Assembly: GCF_014653945.1 (NCBI RefSeq)
Contig: NZ_BNAU01000008.1
Span: 1 to 64,000, forward strand
DNA: 64,000 nt
From: Amycolatopsis deserti
Lineage (GTDB): Bacteria > Actinomycetota > Actinomycetes > Mycobacteriales > Pseudonocardiaceae
Direction: 5' to 3'
Both the position numbers and the translations under genes were made by a program. Within the stretch, counting starts at the first letter, position 1. Every line of letters begins with the position of its first letter. The notes below the pieces were generated by a model. The model did not search any database. It saw only the letters and a list, made by a program, of their open reading frames with translations, and was not told where the DNA came from. This document shows positions 18,928 through 28,930 of this stretch, piece after piece.

Positions 18928-19437
18928 ATGAGGTGGAAAGCAACGATGTGCGGGCTGGGCCTCGTCCTCCTGGCGGCCACGGCCTGCGGTGAGCGACCCG
19001 AATCCGTCCAGCCCGGCTCCGGTGGCGGGCCCACGAGCGAGCCCTCGATCGTCGCGCCCACCGTTCCGGCGACCGACCTGCCCCCGGTGATGCCCGGCGG
19101 GCCGCGGCAGATGCACCCGCCCGCGGGCACCACCCAGGTGCCGGCCACGCGCGTCGACTCCTCGGCGCTGCCCTCGGACTTCCCGCGCGAGGTGTACGTC
19201 AGCGCCGACGGCAGGCAGCTGTTCATCCGCGCCGAGGAAGGCGGGTGCGGGCGCGCCGCGGCCGAGGTGACCGCGCAGGACGCGCGGCAGGTCGTGGTCA
19301 CCCTGGTGGAGAGCAAGAGCAACCTGGCCGGCCAGATGTGCACCATGGACCTCCGCTTCCCGGTGGTCTCGGCGACCCTGTCCGAACCCCTGAACGAGCG
19401 GACTGTGGTGCTGAAGAGCGCCAAACGAGGTTACTGA
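18928..19437 (+). CDS. putative secreted lipoprotein
   Basis: The 169-residue protein starts MRWKATMCGLGLVLLAATAC, a short signal peptide ending in a lipobox-like LAATAC; the Cys would be lipidated, though Ala at -3 is less usual than Leu. A Pro/Gly/Ser-rich linker (about 22-65) leads to a folded domain (about 70-169) with two Cys in EEGGCGRAAAEV and AGQMCTMDLRFP that could form a disulphide. I do not recognise a function. It is followed after 18 bp by the SRPBCC gene. Confidence 0.72.
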   Translation: MRWKATMCGLGLVLLAATACGERPESVQPGSGGGPTSEPSIVAPTVPATDLPPVMPGGPRQMHPPAGTTQVPATRVDSSALPSDFPREVYVSADGRQLFIRAEEGGCGRAAAEVTAQDARQVVVTLVESKSNLAGQMCTMDLRFPVVSATLSEPLNERTVVLKSAKRGY

Positions 19438-19455
19438 CCGGTAGTATCCCGGGGC

Positions 19456-19893
19456 ATGAAGAAACGCCAGGTCTCCGCCACGCGGATCGTCGCGGCTCCG
19501 CCGGAGAAGATCTTCGAGCTGCTCACCGACCCGTCGAAGCACCCGCTGATCGACGGGTCCGGCACGGTGCTGGCCGCGCAGGGCGGCGGGCCGGAGCGCC
19601 TGACGCTCGGCTCCCGCTTCGGCATGGACATGAAGATGGGCGCGCCGTACAAGATCCTCAACACGGTCGTCGAGTTCGACGAGAACCGGCTGATCGCCTG
19701 GCGGCACTTCAACGGGCACCGCTGGCGGTGGCAGCTCAAGCCGCTCGAGGACGGCTCGACCGAGGTCACCGAGACCTTCGACTGGTCCACCGCGCGGATC
19801 CCGCTCCTGATCGACCTGAGCTTCTTCCCGCGCAAGAACCAGCAGGCCATCGACAAGACGCTGGACCGGCTGGTGAACCTGTTCCAGGCGTGA
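19456..19893 (+). CDS. SRPBCC family protein
   Basis: This 145-residue protein has the START/Bet v1-like pattern: KKRQVSATRIVAAPPEKIFELLTDPSKHPLIDG at the start, a central FDENRLIAWRHFNGHRWRW and a long C-terminal helix KNQQAIDKTLDRLVNLF. SRPBCC domains form a hydrophobic pocket for lipids or polyketides; the ligand here is unknown. The gene ends one base before a strong hairpin terminator shared with the converging fumarase gene. Confidence 0.8.
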   Translation: MKKRQVSATRIVAAPPEKIFELLTDPSKHPLIDGSGTVLAAQGGGPERLTLGSRFGMDMKMGAPYKILNTVVEFDENRLIAWRHFNGHRWRWQLKPLEDGSTEVTETFDWSTARIPLLIDLSFFPRKNQQAIDKTLDRLVNLFQA

Positions 19894-19930
19894 AAACGGG
19901 GCGCCACCCGTGGCGGGTGGCGCCCCGTTT
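19894..19930. terminator. bidirectional hairpin terminator between SRPBCC and fumarase genes
   Basis: A perfect 16-bp stem (19894-19909 with 19915-19930) closes a 5-base loop. The stem ends in AAA and TTT, so it can work on either strand, and it sits exactly between two converging genes. Confidence 0.85.
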
Positions 19931-19938
19931 CGCGTGGG

Positions 19939-21600
<1,662 letters not shown>

Positions 21601-21635
21601 TCGGGCTCCCTCGCAGGCAATTCGGGCCCTTGACG

Positions 21636-22037
21636 TTACCGCCTGCGCGTGCTTGCCCACGGTGCGGTGTGGCGCGAACTACGCCGGAGATCACGTGGCG
21701 CGAACCACCCCGGGGACGAACGCCTTCGCTCGCTCTCGGAGGTGAAACCCACGAAGGCCGCGAAGGCGGTCCCGGCGAGCCACAGGAGCACGATCAGCAC
21801 AGGGTGCCTTCGGAACGATCGCAGCGTCTCCCGCCGGGCGCGCCTGATCGAGATGACCGCCTTCCGGAGCCGTTCAGCGCCGATGAGGTCGAGTACGACG
21901 ATCAGGCCGCCGGCGAACTGGAGCCCCTTGCCGAGACGACCCCACGCGAGGATCGGCCAGCTCCACAGCTCGAAGCTCGCGACGGACCGGCCGTGCCACC
22001 ACACCGTCCACGCGTCCCAGTACCCGATGGTCTGCAC
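21636..22037 (-). CDS. hypothetical membrane protein
   Basis: The predicted 133-residue protein begins at a GTG (22037) with [28 protein letters not shown], has two hydrophobic segments (about 35-55 and 80-100, [18 protein letters not shown]) separated by a basic helix ([23 protein letters not shown]), and ends in an Arg/Ser-rich tail. No family is recognised and no ribosome site is clear. The amphipathic pattern and Trp-rich N-terminus suggest a real small membrane protein, but the tail may be out of true frame. It lies 35 bp upstream of fumA. Confidence 0.45.
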   Translation of the reverse strand: MQTIGYWDAWTVWWHGRSVASFELWSWPILAWGRLGKGLQFAGGLIVVLDLIGAERLRKAVISIRRARRETLRSFRRHPVLIVLLWLAGTAFAAFVGFTSESERRRSSPGWFAPRDLRRSSRHTAPWASTRRR

Positions 22038-22110
22038 GGGGGTGGTGTCGGGGACGGCCGCTGCTCGTTACGCGCAACGGCGAGCCGCGGCCGCCGTGAC
22101 GGATCCCACA

Positions 22111-22154
22111 AAAAGTCGGAAGGCCGGGCCCACCCCGACGGACCCGACCTTCCG
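22111..22154 (-). terminator. minus-strand hairpin terminator without an adjacent gene
   Basis: A 15-bp stem (22117-22131 with 22140-22154) has two positions that are C.A mismatches on the plus strand but U.G wobbles on the minus strand, and on the minus strand it is followed by CTTTTTG. That makes it a minus-strand intrinsic terminator, about 145 bp beyond sigB's own terminator. Confidence 0.65.
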
Positions 22155-22255
22155 GGGAAAGCGGCCGGGCGCACAGGGGTGCCCGCCGCGAAGTTCCAAC
22201 CGTCCGTAGGACGTGAAGAACTCACCAAACGTTGCTTCCACGGTGACGTGACCTG
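22117..22255 (-). ncRNA. candidate small RNA between sigB and fumA
   Basis: The minus-strand segment that ends at the orphan terminator contains further potential stems, for example CGTCCTACGGACG and a GGGCAC/GTGCGCCC pair. A possible -10 is TATGAC near 22258 with no clear -35. A 67-codon open frame also spans it but resembles nothing and lacks a ribosome site. This is a weak call resting mainly on the terminator. Confidence 0.25.
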
Positions 22256-22299
22256 CGTCATACGTCAACACTGCCGATCGGGTAGTCCCAAGACGCGAA

Positions 22300-22331
22300 C
22301 AGGGCCACCCCGCGTAGGCGGAGTGGCCCTG
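22300..22331 (-). terminator. sigB terminator
   Basis: A 14-bp stem (22300-22313 with 22318-22331) closes a 4-base loop 16 bp beyond the sigB stop. The single irregular pair is C.A on the plus strand and U.G on the minus strand, matching transcription from sigB. Confidence 0.75.
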
Positions 22332-22346
22332 AGCACCAAAAAGGCG

Positions 22347-23372
22347 TCAGCTGGCGTAGGCGCGCAGCCGCTCGGCCCGCTCGCCCTGGCGCAGCTTCGA
22401 CATGACCTCGCGCTCGATCTGGCGCACCCGCTCGCGGGAGAGCCCGAAGTGCTTGCCGATCTGGTCGAGGGTGCGCGGCTGGCCGTCGTCGAGGCCGTAG
22501 CGCATCCGGATGACCTGCTGCTCCCGCTCGTCGAGCGTGGCCAGGACCCGGCGCAGGTCGTCCTGCAGCAGGCCGGAGATGACCGCGCTCTCGGCGTCGG
22601 TGGCCTCGGAGTCCTCGATGAAGTCGCCCAGCGGGGCGTCCTCGTCGGTGCCGACCGGCATGTCCAGGCTCACCGGGTCGCGGGCGTGGTCGAGCAGGTC
22701 GGCGACCTTCTCCACCGCGATGCCGGACTCGGCGGCCAGCTCCTCGTTGGTGGCCTCACGGCCGAGCTGCTGGTGCAGGTCGCGCTTGATGCGCGCCAGC
22801 TTGTTCACCTGCTCGACGAGGTGCACGGGCAGCCGGATGGTGCGGCCCTGGTCGGCCATGCCGCGGGTGATGGCCTGGCGGATCCACCACGTCGCGTAGG
22901 TCGAGAACTTGAACCCCTTGGAGTAGTCGAACTTCTCCACCGCGCGGATCAGACCCAGGTTCCCCTCCTGGATCAGGTCGAGCAGCGGCATCCCCCGTCC
23001 CGTGTAGCGCTTGGCCAGCGACACGACCAGCCGGAGGTTGGCCTCCAGCAGGTGGTTCTTCGCCTTGTGGCCGTCGCGCACGAGCGCCTCCAGCTCCTTG
23101 CGGCGCTGCGGGCTCAGCTTCGGCGCGGTGTCGAGCATGTGCTGCGCGAACACCCCCGCCTCGATGCGCTTGGCGAGCTCGACCTCGTCGGCGGCGGACA
23201 GCAGCGCGGTCTTGCCGATCCCGTTGAGGTAGACCCGCACGAGGTCCGCGGCCGGGCCCTGGGCGTCGAGATCCGCGTCGAGGTTCGGCGAAGGGCGTAC
23301 GCTGGACTCGACGGGCTCGAATTCGGGCTCGGGGACCTCACGAGTCGGACGCTCGAGAGTCTGTACTGACAT
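22347..23372 (-). CDS. sigB: primary-like sigma factor SigB (group 2)
   Basis: The 341-residue protein contains regions 1.2 to 4.2: the core-binding and -10 block [30 protein letters not shown] (about 120-150), [14 protein letters not shown], and the -35 helix [19 protein letters not shown] (about 300-318). It is shorter than SigA and lacks its acidic N-terminal region. SigB-type factors serve general stress and stationary-phase transcription. ATG at 23372 follows GGGGAGG by 8 bases. A GGGAAC-N18-GTT element 125 bp upstream suggests control by a SigR/SigH/SigE-type ECF factor. A hairpin terminator follows. Confidence 0.93.
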   Translation of the reverse strand: MSVQTLERPTREVPEPEFEPVESSVRPSPNLDADLDAQGPAADLVRVYLNGIGKTALLSAADEVELAKRIEAGVFAQHMLDTAPKLSPQRRKELEALVRDGHKAKNHLLEANLRLVVSLAKRYTGRGMPLLDLIQEGNLGLIRAVEKFDYSKGFKFSTYATWWIRQAITRGMADQGRTIRLPVHLVEQVNKLARIKRDLHQQLGREATNEELAAESGIAVEKVADLLDHARDPVSLDMPVGTDEDAPLGDFIEDSEATDAESAVISGLLQDDLRRVLATLDEREQQVIRMRYGLDDGQPRTLDQIGKHFGLSRERVRQIEREVMSKLRQGERAERLRAYAS

Positions 23373-23496
23373 GTTCTGCCTCCCCGGTCACGGGCGGACA
23401 CGTTCGGTGCGTCACACCGGCTCCTGCGCCGCGTGGGTGAATCCTGTGGAGTGCTCCACCCCCGCGCGTCCAGCTCGTCGGCTGGACAATGGTTCC

Positions 23497-23523
23497 AACG
23501 CCGGCCGTTGCCAAAACGTTCCC
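23497..23523 (-). promoter_or_regulatory. putative ECF (SigR/SigH-type) promoter of sigB
   Basis: Read on the minus strand, GGGAAC (23523-23518) is followed after exactly 18 bases by GTTGG (23499-23495). This matches the GGAAy-N18-GTT consensus of redox and envelope-stress ECF sigma factors in actinobacteria; sigB of M. tuberculosis has a promoter of this type. Expected leader is about 115 bases. Confidence 0.6.
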
Positions 23524-23614
23524 GCCTCCTCGACATACAGACGAGGCGGTACCGGACCGGGTTGCTCCACAAAGCTGAGGTTTTGCTGAGAGACCGGCCC
23601 GGCGGGGCAGTGGT

Positions 23615-24040
23615 TCAGACCTCTACGAGCACCGTGAAGGGCCCGTCGTTCACGCTGCGCACCGCCATCATGGCGCCGAATTTCCCCGTGGCGACACGGG
23701 CTCCGCGCTCGCGCAGCTCCGCCACGACGCGGTCGAACAGCGCCAGCGCGGCGTCCGGCCGGGCCGCCTGCGTCCACGATGGACGGCGCCCCTTGCGGGT
23801 GTCGCCGTAGAGCGTGAATTGGCTCACCACCAGCAGCGGGGCCCCGGAAGTGGCGCAGGACTCCTCGTCGCGCAGGATCCGGAGCTCGTGCAGCTTGCGC
23901 GCCATGGTGACCGCTTTGTCATCGGTGTCCGAAACGTGGACCCCCAGCAGCACCAGCAGCCCCGGCTCCTCGATCGCGCCGACGACCTCGTCCTCGACTG
24001 TGACGCTCGCCTCGGTCACCCGCGCCGCGACGGCCCTCAC
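23615..24040 (-). CDS. dtd: D-aminoacyl-tRNA deacylase
   Basis: The 141-residue protein is a full-length Dtd: SQFTLYGDTRKGRRPSW (about 75-91; usual SQFTLYAD/G) and the cis-Pro motif NDGPFTVLVEV at the C-terminus (usual NDGPVT). It removes D-amino acids and glycine wrongly attached to tRNA. The GTG at 24040 overlaps the stop of the upstream methyltransferase gene by 4 bp, so the two are translationally coupled. It lies 242 bp upstream of sigB on the same strand. Confidence 0.92.
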   Translation of the reverse strand: MRAVAARVTEASVTVEDEVVGAIEEPGLLVLLGVHVSDTDDKAVTMARKLHELRILRDEESCATSGAPLLVVSQFTLYGDTRKGRRPSWTQAARPDAALALFDRVVAELRERGARVATGKFGAMMAVRSVNDGPFTVLVEV

Positions 24041-25518
24041 ACCGCCTCCAGGAACCCGTGCCGGACCAGCTCGCGCACCAGCGGCAGCGCGGCCTCGGTC
24101 AACGCCTCCTCATCCAGGCCGTGCCCGGCCGCCAGCAGCGACAGCAGGTCCGACAGCGGCAGCGCGCCCCGGCAGCCGGCCAGCAGCGCGGCGACCGTCT
24201 CGTCGACCTCGTGCTGCCAGCCGGGCCCGTCGGAGCGGTGCAGCCGCAGCACAGTGGTGTCCCAGCCTTCGTCGCCGGGCGCGGACACCCGCTCGAGCAG
24301 CACCGTCGGCGGCACCCGGAAGCGCGCGTCCAGCAGGTCGTGTCCGTGTTCGCGCAGCCAGCTCACCCGGTCCAGCCACGCGCCGGCCTCCGGCCCCAGC
24401 GGATCGTCGTAGGCCTGCCGCAGGTCCTCGCACACCACCGTGGGGTGCGCGGCGTCGGTCCGGCGCAGCGTGACGAACCCGAACCCGACGCCCTGAACCT
24501 TGTTCTCCGCGAACCAATCCAGCCAGTCCGCGGCCTTGGCCCGGCCACGCTCCGAGCGCGGATCGATTCCCGCGTCACGCAACCAGGTGCCCACGTACAG
24601 CCCGGGGTCGGCTACGTCGCGTTGCACGAACCACGCGTCCGTGCCGCCGGGCAGCCACCGGCTCACCCGGTCGGCCCAGTCCTCGCCGTCGACGTGCAAC
24701 CAGGAGGCGAGCAGCTGCCCGGTGCCGCCCTCGGTCAGGAACCCGGGCAGCTGGCGGATCACCAGCGCGCTCGCGTCGTCGCCGCCCAGCCCGGAATCGC
24801 GGTAGGTGTAGTCGACGCGCGGCGGTCCCACCACGAACGGGGGATTGCACACGATCTGGTCGAACCGGCGGCGCGCGACCGGTGCGAACCACTCGCCGCG
24901 CACCAGTTCCACGTCCAGCTCGTTCAGCCGGAACGTCGCGTCCGCCAGTGCCAGCGCCCGCTCCGACACGTCGGTGGCGGTGACGCGCTGGGCGTGCCGG
25001 GTCGCGTGCAGCGCCTGCACCCCGTTGCCGGTGCCCAGGTCCAGCAGGCTGCCCACCGGGCGGCGGGTCGTGGCGCGGATCAGGCTCAGCGACGCGTGCC
25101 CGACGCCGAGCACGTGGTCCGGCGGCACCTCGGCGCCGAGCGCGTCGGAGTCCAGGTCCGACACCACCCACCAGGAACCCTGCTCGTCCCCGTGCGGCCG
25201 GATGTCCAGGCCCGCCCGCAGCAGCTCCCGGCCGCGCACGAGACCGGTCGCGAGCGCGTCGTCCAGGGCGACCGGCGCCAGGGCCGCCCGCACCGCCGCC
25301 TCCGGCTCGGCCGCGCCCAGCAGGAACAGGCGGATGAGCGTGCCGAGCTCGCCGGCGTCCGCGCTGGCGCGGAAGGCGAGCTCGGGCTCACCGCGGCCCA
25401 GCGCCGCGTGCGCCGCCCCGCCGAGCGCGTCGACCACGCCGTCGGCGTCGTAGCCGGTGCGCCGGAACGCCTCGCGCAGCCGGGCCAGGAAATCGTCGGA
25501 GAACCGCGGAATGCTCAC
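24037..25518 (-). CDS. class I SAM-dependent methyltransferase (HemK/RsmC-like)
   Basis: The 493-residue protein has an N-terminal helical domain (about 1-140), a Rossmann methyltransferase core with the SAM motif LLDLGTGNGVQALHATRHA (about 160-180) and the substrate motif NPPFV (about 230), and a C-terminal winged-helix-like domain (about 370-493). NPPF is typical of enzymes that methylate a planar nitrogen in protein, DNA or rRNA. The target is unknown. The GTG at 25518 follows GGAGG by 10 bases. It is coupled to dtd, suggesting a translation-related job. Confidence 0.85.
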   Translation of the reverse strand: MSIPRFSDDFLARLREAFRRTGYDADGVVDALGGAAHAALGRGEPELAFRASADAGELGTLIRLFLLGAAEPEAAVRAALAPVALDDALATGLVRGRELLRAGLDIRPHGDEQGSWWVVSDLDSDALGAEVPPDHVLGVGHASLSLIRATTRRPVGSLLDLGTGNGVQALHATRHAQRVTATDVSERALALADATFRLNELDVELVRGEWFAPVARRRFDQIVCNPPFVVGPPRVDYTYRDSGLGGDDASALVIRQLPGFLTEGGTGQLLASWLHVDGEDWADRVSRWLPGGTDAWFVQRDVADPGLYVGTWLRDAGIDPRSERGRAKAADWLDWFAENKVQGVGFGFVTLRRTDAAHPTVVCEDLRQAYDDPLGPEAGAWLDRVSWLREHGHDLLDARFRVPPTVLLERVSAPGDEGWDTTVLRLHRSDGPGWQHEVDETVAALLAGCRGALPLSDLLSLLAAGHGLDEEALTEAALPLVRELVRHGFLEAV

Positions 25519-25568
25519 GGTGGGTGATCCTCCCACGCGAGCCGCCGCGGCTGTGCTGTGATGGCCGC

Positions 25569-26852
25569 ATGACCACCACGGACCGGGCAGAGCTGCTCGC
25601 GGGGCTCGGCGAGCTCCTGCCGGGCCTGGAGGAGCTCTACGTCGACCTGCACCGGCACCCCGAGCTGTCGTTCGCCGAGCACCGGACCGCGGGCAAGCTC
25701 GCGGCGCGGCTGCGTGACGCCGGGTTCGAGGTGCACACCGGCATCGGCGGCACCGGCGTGGCCGGCGTGCTCCGCAACGGTGACGGCCCGGTCGTGATGC
25801 TGCGCGCGGACATCGACGCGCTGCCGGTGGCCGAGAAGACCGGCTTGCCCTACGCCAGCGAGGTGCGCGCGCCGAACGCCGACGGCGACGAGGTCCCGGT
25901 CATGCACGCGTGCGGGCACGACATGCACGCCACCTGGCTGGACGGCGCCGCCCGGCTGCTCGCCTCCCGGCCGGACGCGTGGCGGGGCACCCTCGTCGTG
26001 GTCTACCAGCCGGGCGAGGAGGTCGGCGACGGCGCGGAGGCGATGGTCCGCGACGGCCTGTTCGACCTGGTCGGCTCGCCGGACGTGGTGCTCGGCCAGC
26101 ACGTCGTGCCCGGTCCGGCCGGCTGGGTGCTGACCCGTCCGGGTGTGCTGATGGCGGCGACCGACTCGCTGCGGGTCGTGCTGCACGGCCGGGGCGGGCA
26201 CGGTTCCCGCCCGGAGACCACCGTCGACCCGGCGGTGCTGGCCGCGTCGGTGGTGATGCGGCTGCAGACGATCGTCTCGCGTGAGATCGCGGCGACCGAA
26301 CAGGCCGTGGTGACCGTCGGTTCGATGCACGTCGGCACCGCGGCCAACATCATCGCCGAGGAAGCGGTGCTCGAGGTCAACGTCCGGACCTTCGACGAGC
26401 AGGTCCGGTCCCGGGTGCTGGCCGCGGTCGAGCGCATCGTCCAGGGCGAGGCGGCCGCCGCGGGCGCGCCACGGCCCCCGGAGATCACCCCCATCGCGAC
26501 CTTCCCGGTGACCAGCAACGACGAGGCCGCGAACCGGACGCTGAGCGACGCCTTCACCGCCCACTTCGGCGCCGACCGGACCATGGAGGCGCCGCTGGTC
26601 ACCGGCAGCGAGGACTTCGGCGAGTTCGGCCGCGCGGCCGGCGTGCCCTCGGTGTTCTGGCTGGTCGGCGGGCTGGACCAGGACTTCGTGCTCACCGCGA
26701 TGGCCGAGGGGCGGTTCGAGCGGGACGTGCCGTCCAACCACTCGCCGCGCTTCGCGCCGGTGCTGCACCCGACGTTGCGGACCGGGGTGGAGACGCTGGT
26801 CGTGGCCGCGCTCACGTTTTTGTCGGTGGGTGGTGGCAGGCTCGGAGCATGA
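25569..26852 (+). CDS. M20 family amidohydrolase
   Basis: This 427-residue M20D metallo-hydrolase has YVDLHRHPELSFAEHRT (about 21-37), the metal-binding HACGHDMHATWL (about 116-127), the catalytic QPGEEVGDGAEAM (about 154) and GSEDFGEF (about 352). Relatives hydrolyse N-acyl amino acids or peptidyl and auxin-like amides using two metal ions. ATG at 25569 fits the family start. Its last 4 bases overlap the next start (ATGA). The substrate cannot be read from sequence. Confidence 0.88.
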   Translation: MTTTDRAELLAGLGELLPGLEELYVDLHRHPELSFAEHRTAGKLAARLRDAGFEVHTGIGGTGVAGVLRNGDGPVVMLRADIDALPVAEKTGLPYASEVRAPNADGDEVPVMHACGHDMHATWLDGAARLLASRPDAWRGTLVVVYQPGEEVGDGAEAMVRDGLFDLVGSPDVVLGQHVVPGPAGWVLTRPGVLMAATDSLRVVLHGRGGHGSRPETTVDPAVLAASVVMRLQTIVSREIAATEQAVVTVGSMHVGTAANIIAEEAVLEVNVRTFDEQVRSRVLAAVERIVQGEAAAAGAPRPPEITPIATFPVTSNDEAANRTLSDAFTAHFGADRTMEAPLVTGSEDFGEFGRAAGVPSVFWLVGGLDQDFVLTAMAEGRFERDVPSNHSPRFAPVLHPTLRTGVETLVVAALTFLSVGGGRLGA

Positions 26853-27394
26853 CCGAGATCCCGGCCGCCAACTTCGCCCAGCTGTGGGCCGACGACACGC
26901 GCGCGCCCCTGCCGAAGACCGGTGACGAGCGCGAGATCCTCACCGCCTACCTCGACTGGCACCGGCAGACTTTTGAGCTGAAATGCGCCGGCGTGCCGCC
27001 GGATCGGCTGTCCGAGCGGTTGATCCCGCCGTCCGGGCTGACCCTGCACGGTCTGCTGCGCCACCTCGCCGGCGTCGAACGCTGGTGGTTCCGCATCCAG
27101 TTCCGCGGCGAGGACGTGCCGGTCCTGTACTACTCCGACGACGATCCGGAACAGGACTTCGAGCGGCTGGACGGCGATCCGGCGGAGGCGCTGGCGGTGT
27201 GGCGCGCCCAGTGCGAGCAGTCGCGGCGCATCGTCGCCGACGCGCCGTCGCTGGACGTCACCGGCGTGCACGCGTCCTCCGGCGAGCCGATTTCGCTGCG
27301 CCGGATCATCGTGCACACGCTCGCCGAGTACGCCCGCCACAACGGGCACGCCGACCTGCTGCGCGAACGGATCGACGGCAAAACCGGGTACTGA
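26849..27394 (+). CDS. DinB-like (DUF664) protein
   Basis: The 181-residue protein has the DinB four-helix-bundle pattern: LTAYLDWHRQTFELKCAGVPPDRLSER (about 30-56), LHGLLRHLAGVERWWFR (about 67-83) and IVHTLAEYARHNGHADLLRERIDG near the C-terminus, with three His placed as metal ligands (about 73, 152, 161). Members include mycothiol-dependent and other thiol S-transferases; no substrate can be assigned. It is overlapped by the upstream M20 gene and followed 10 bp later by a second M20 gene, so the three form an operon. Confidence 0.85.
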   Translation: MTEIPAANFAQLWADDTRAPLPKTGDEREILTAYLDWHRQTFELKCAGVPPDRLSERLIPPSGLTLHGLLRHLAGVERWWFRIQFRGEDVPVLYYSDDDPEQDFERLDGDPAEALAVWRAQCEQSRRIVADAPSLDVTGVHASSGEPISLRRIIVHTLAEYARHNGHADLLRERIDGKTGY

Positions 27395-27404
27395 GGAGGG
27401 AAAC

Positions 27405-28505
27405 GTGACCGACGCACTCGCGCTGACCCGCGCGCTGACCGCGGTCGACACTGTGGGCCACGCGGAGACGGCGGCGCTGGAGGTCGTGGCGCCGCTGCTG
27501 CGGGAGGCGGGGTTCCGGCTGGAGGTGTTCGAGCACGAACCCGGCCGCGGCACGCTGGTGGCCGAGTGGGAGACCGGGCACGACGTGCCGCCGCTGTGCC
27601 TGTCCGGGCACGTCGACACGGTGCCGTTGGGCGGTGCGCCGTGGCAGCGCGACCCGTTCGCCGGGGAGACCGACGGCGACCGGATCTACGGGCGTGGTGT
27701 GAGCGACATGAAGGCCGGGGTGGCGGCGATCGTCACGGCGGCGCTCACGGTGGCGCGGTCCCGGCCGCGGCGGTCCGGGCTGCGGCTCGTGCTGACGGCG
27801 GCGGAGGAGACCGGCTCGCAGGGCGCGCGGTTCGTCGCCGGCCGGCTGGGGCCGAGCGGGCCGCTGGTGATCACCGAGCCGACCGCGAACGTGGCGTTCC
27901 ACGGCCACAAGGGCGCGCTGTGGCTGGAGGCGCTCGCCACCGGGGTGACAGCGCACGGGTCGATGCCGCACCTGGGGGACAACGCGGTCGTCAAGCTGGC
28001 CGCGGCGGTGACCCGGCTGGCGGAGTACCGGTTCGAGGTGGAGCCGCACCCGGTGATGGGGCCGCCGACGCTCAACGTCGGCACCTTCACCGGCGGTCTG
28101 AACACCAACTCGGTGCCGGACCGCGCGGTGGCGACGGTCGACGTGCGGACGGTCGCGGGGCAGGACCACGCGGCGCTGCTGGCGGAACTGGCTTCGGTGG
28201 CGGGGGTCGAGGTCCGGCCGCTGATCGACCTGCCGCCGGTGTGGACCGATCCGGGCGACGAGTGGGCCGCCTCGGCGGCCGAGATCGTCCGGGACGTCAC
28301 CGGCGCCGGCGAGGAGGTCGCGACGGCGACGTACTTCACCGACGCGTCCGTGCTGACGCCCGCGCTGGGCGGTGTGCCGACGCTCATCTGCGGCCCCGGG
28401 CAGCCGGAGCAGGCGCACGTCACCGACGAGTGGTGCTCGATCACCCGCCTGGCCGAGTCGGTGGAGATCCTCACGCGCATCTGCGGCGGGTGGTGCGGGA
28501 TTTAA
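27405..28505 (+). CDS. M20/ArgE-DapE family metallopeptidase
   Basis: The 366-residue protein has LSGHVDTVPLGG (about 65-76), the metal-bridging Asp in GRGVSDMKAGVAAI (about 95-108), the catalytic Glu pair in LTAAEETGSQGARF (about 128-140) and a dimerisation domain from about 170. This is the DapE/ArgE/CPG2 group, which deacylates N-acyl amino acids; the true DapE substrate is possible but unproven. The GTG at 27405 follows GAGGAGGG. It ends a three-gene unit with another M20 hydrolase and a DinB-like protein. Confidence 0.85.
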   Translation: MTDALALTRALTAVDTVGHAETAALEVVAPLLREAGFRLEVFEHEPGRGTLVAEWETGHDVPPLCLSGHVDTVPLGGAPWQRDPFAGETDGDRIYGRGVSDMKAGVAAIVTAALTVARSRPRRSGLRLVLTAAEETGSQGARFVAGRLGPSGPLVITEPTANVAFHGHKGALWLEALATGVTAHGSMPHLGDNAVVKLAAAVTRLAEYRFEVEPHPVMGPPTLNVGTFTGGLNTNSVPDRAVATVDVRTVAGQDHAALLAELASVAGVEVRPLIDLPPVWTDPGDEWAASAAEIVRDVTGAGEEVATATYFTDASVLTPALGGVPTLICGPGQPEQAHVTDEWCSITRLAESVEILTRICGGWCGI

Positions 28506-28568
28506 CGCCACCCGAGTATCGGCGGTGCGGGGGAAGTGGCAGCATGGAGGGCACAGGAGGTGGTCGCG

Positions 28569-28895
28569 GTGAACAGGTCCCCCCGGGGTACCGGCGACGA
28601 GGACGCCCCCGTTCTCATCACCGAGGCCGCCCCGTCCTACGAAGAGGAACACGCGGCCCGCAAGCGCAAGTACATGCTCATGATGGGCATGCGGTTCCCG
28701 TGCCTGGTGCTGGCGGGGATCTTCTACCACACGTGGTGGCTGGCGCTGCTGTTCATCGTCATCTCGATCCCGCTGCCGTGGGTCGCGGTGCTGATCGCCA
28801 ACGACCGCCCCCCGCGCAAGTCGGAGAAGGTCAACCGCTACCAGCGCTCCGCGAAGGCCATCGAACACCGCGAACACCGCATCATCGACGGCTGA
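28569..28895 (+). CDS. DUF3099 small membrane protein
   Basis: This 108-residue protein has a charged N-terminus, a YEEEHAARKRKYMLMMGMR segment and two closely spaced membrane segments (about 50-85, FPCLVLAGIFYHTWWLALLFIVISIPLPWVAVLI), then a basic tail. DUF3099 proteins are conserved in actinobacteria near sigA/sigB (Rv2709) with no known function. The GTG at 28569 is chosen because AGGAGG (28555-28560) is 8 bases upstream; an in-frame ATG at 28536 lies before that site. Confidence 0.82.
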   Translation: MNRSPRGTGDEDAPVLITEAAPSYEEEHAARKRKYMLMMGMRFPCLVLAGIFYHTWWLALLFIVISIPLPWVAVLIANDRPPRKSEKVNRYQRSAKAIEHREHRIIDG

Positions 28896-28930
28896 CCCGC
28901 ACTCCGCGGCGCGAACACGCCACCACTACG

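Noticed and set aside
22068-22271. 67-codon minus-strand frame downstream of sigB
   Set aside because: No ribosome site or similarity, and the strand-specific terminator lies inside it, which fits an RNA better than a protein.
21638-23369. Plus-strand frames across the sigB region
   Set aside because: They are antisense to sigB, which has clear sigma motifs, a ribosome site and its own terminators.
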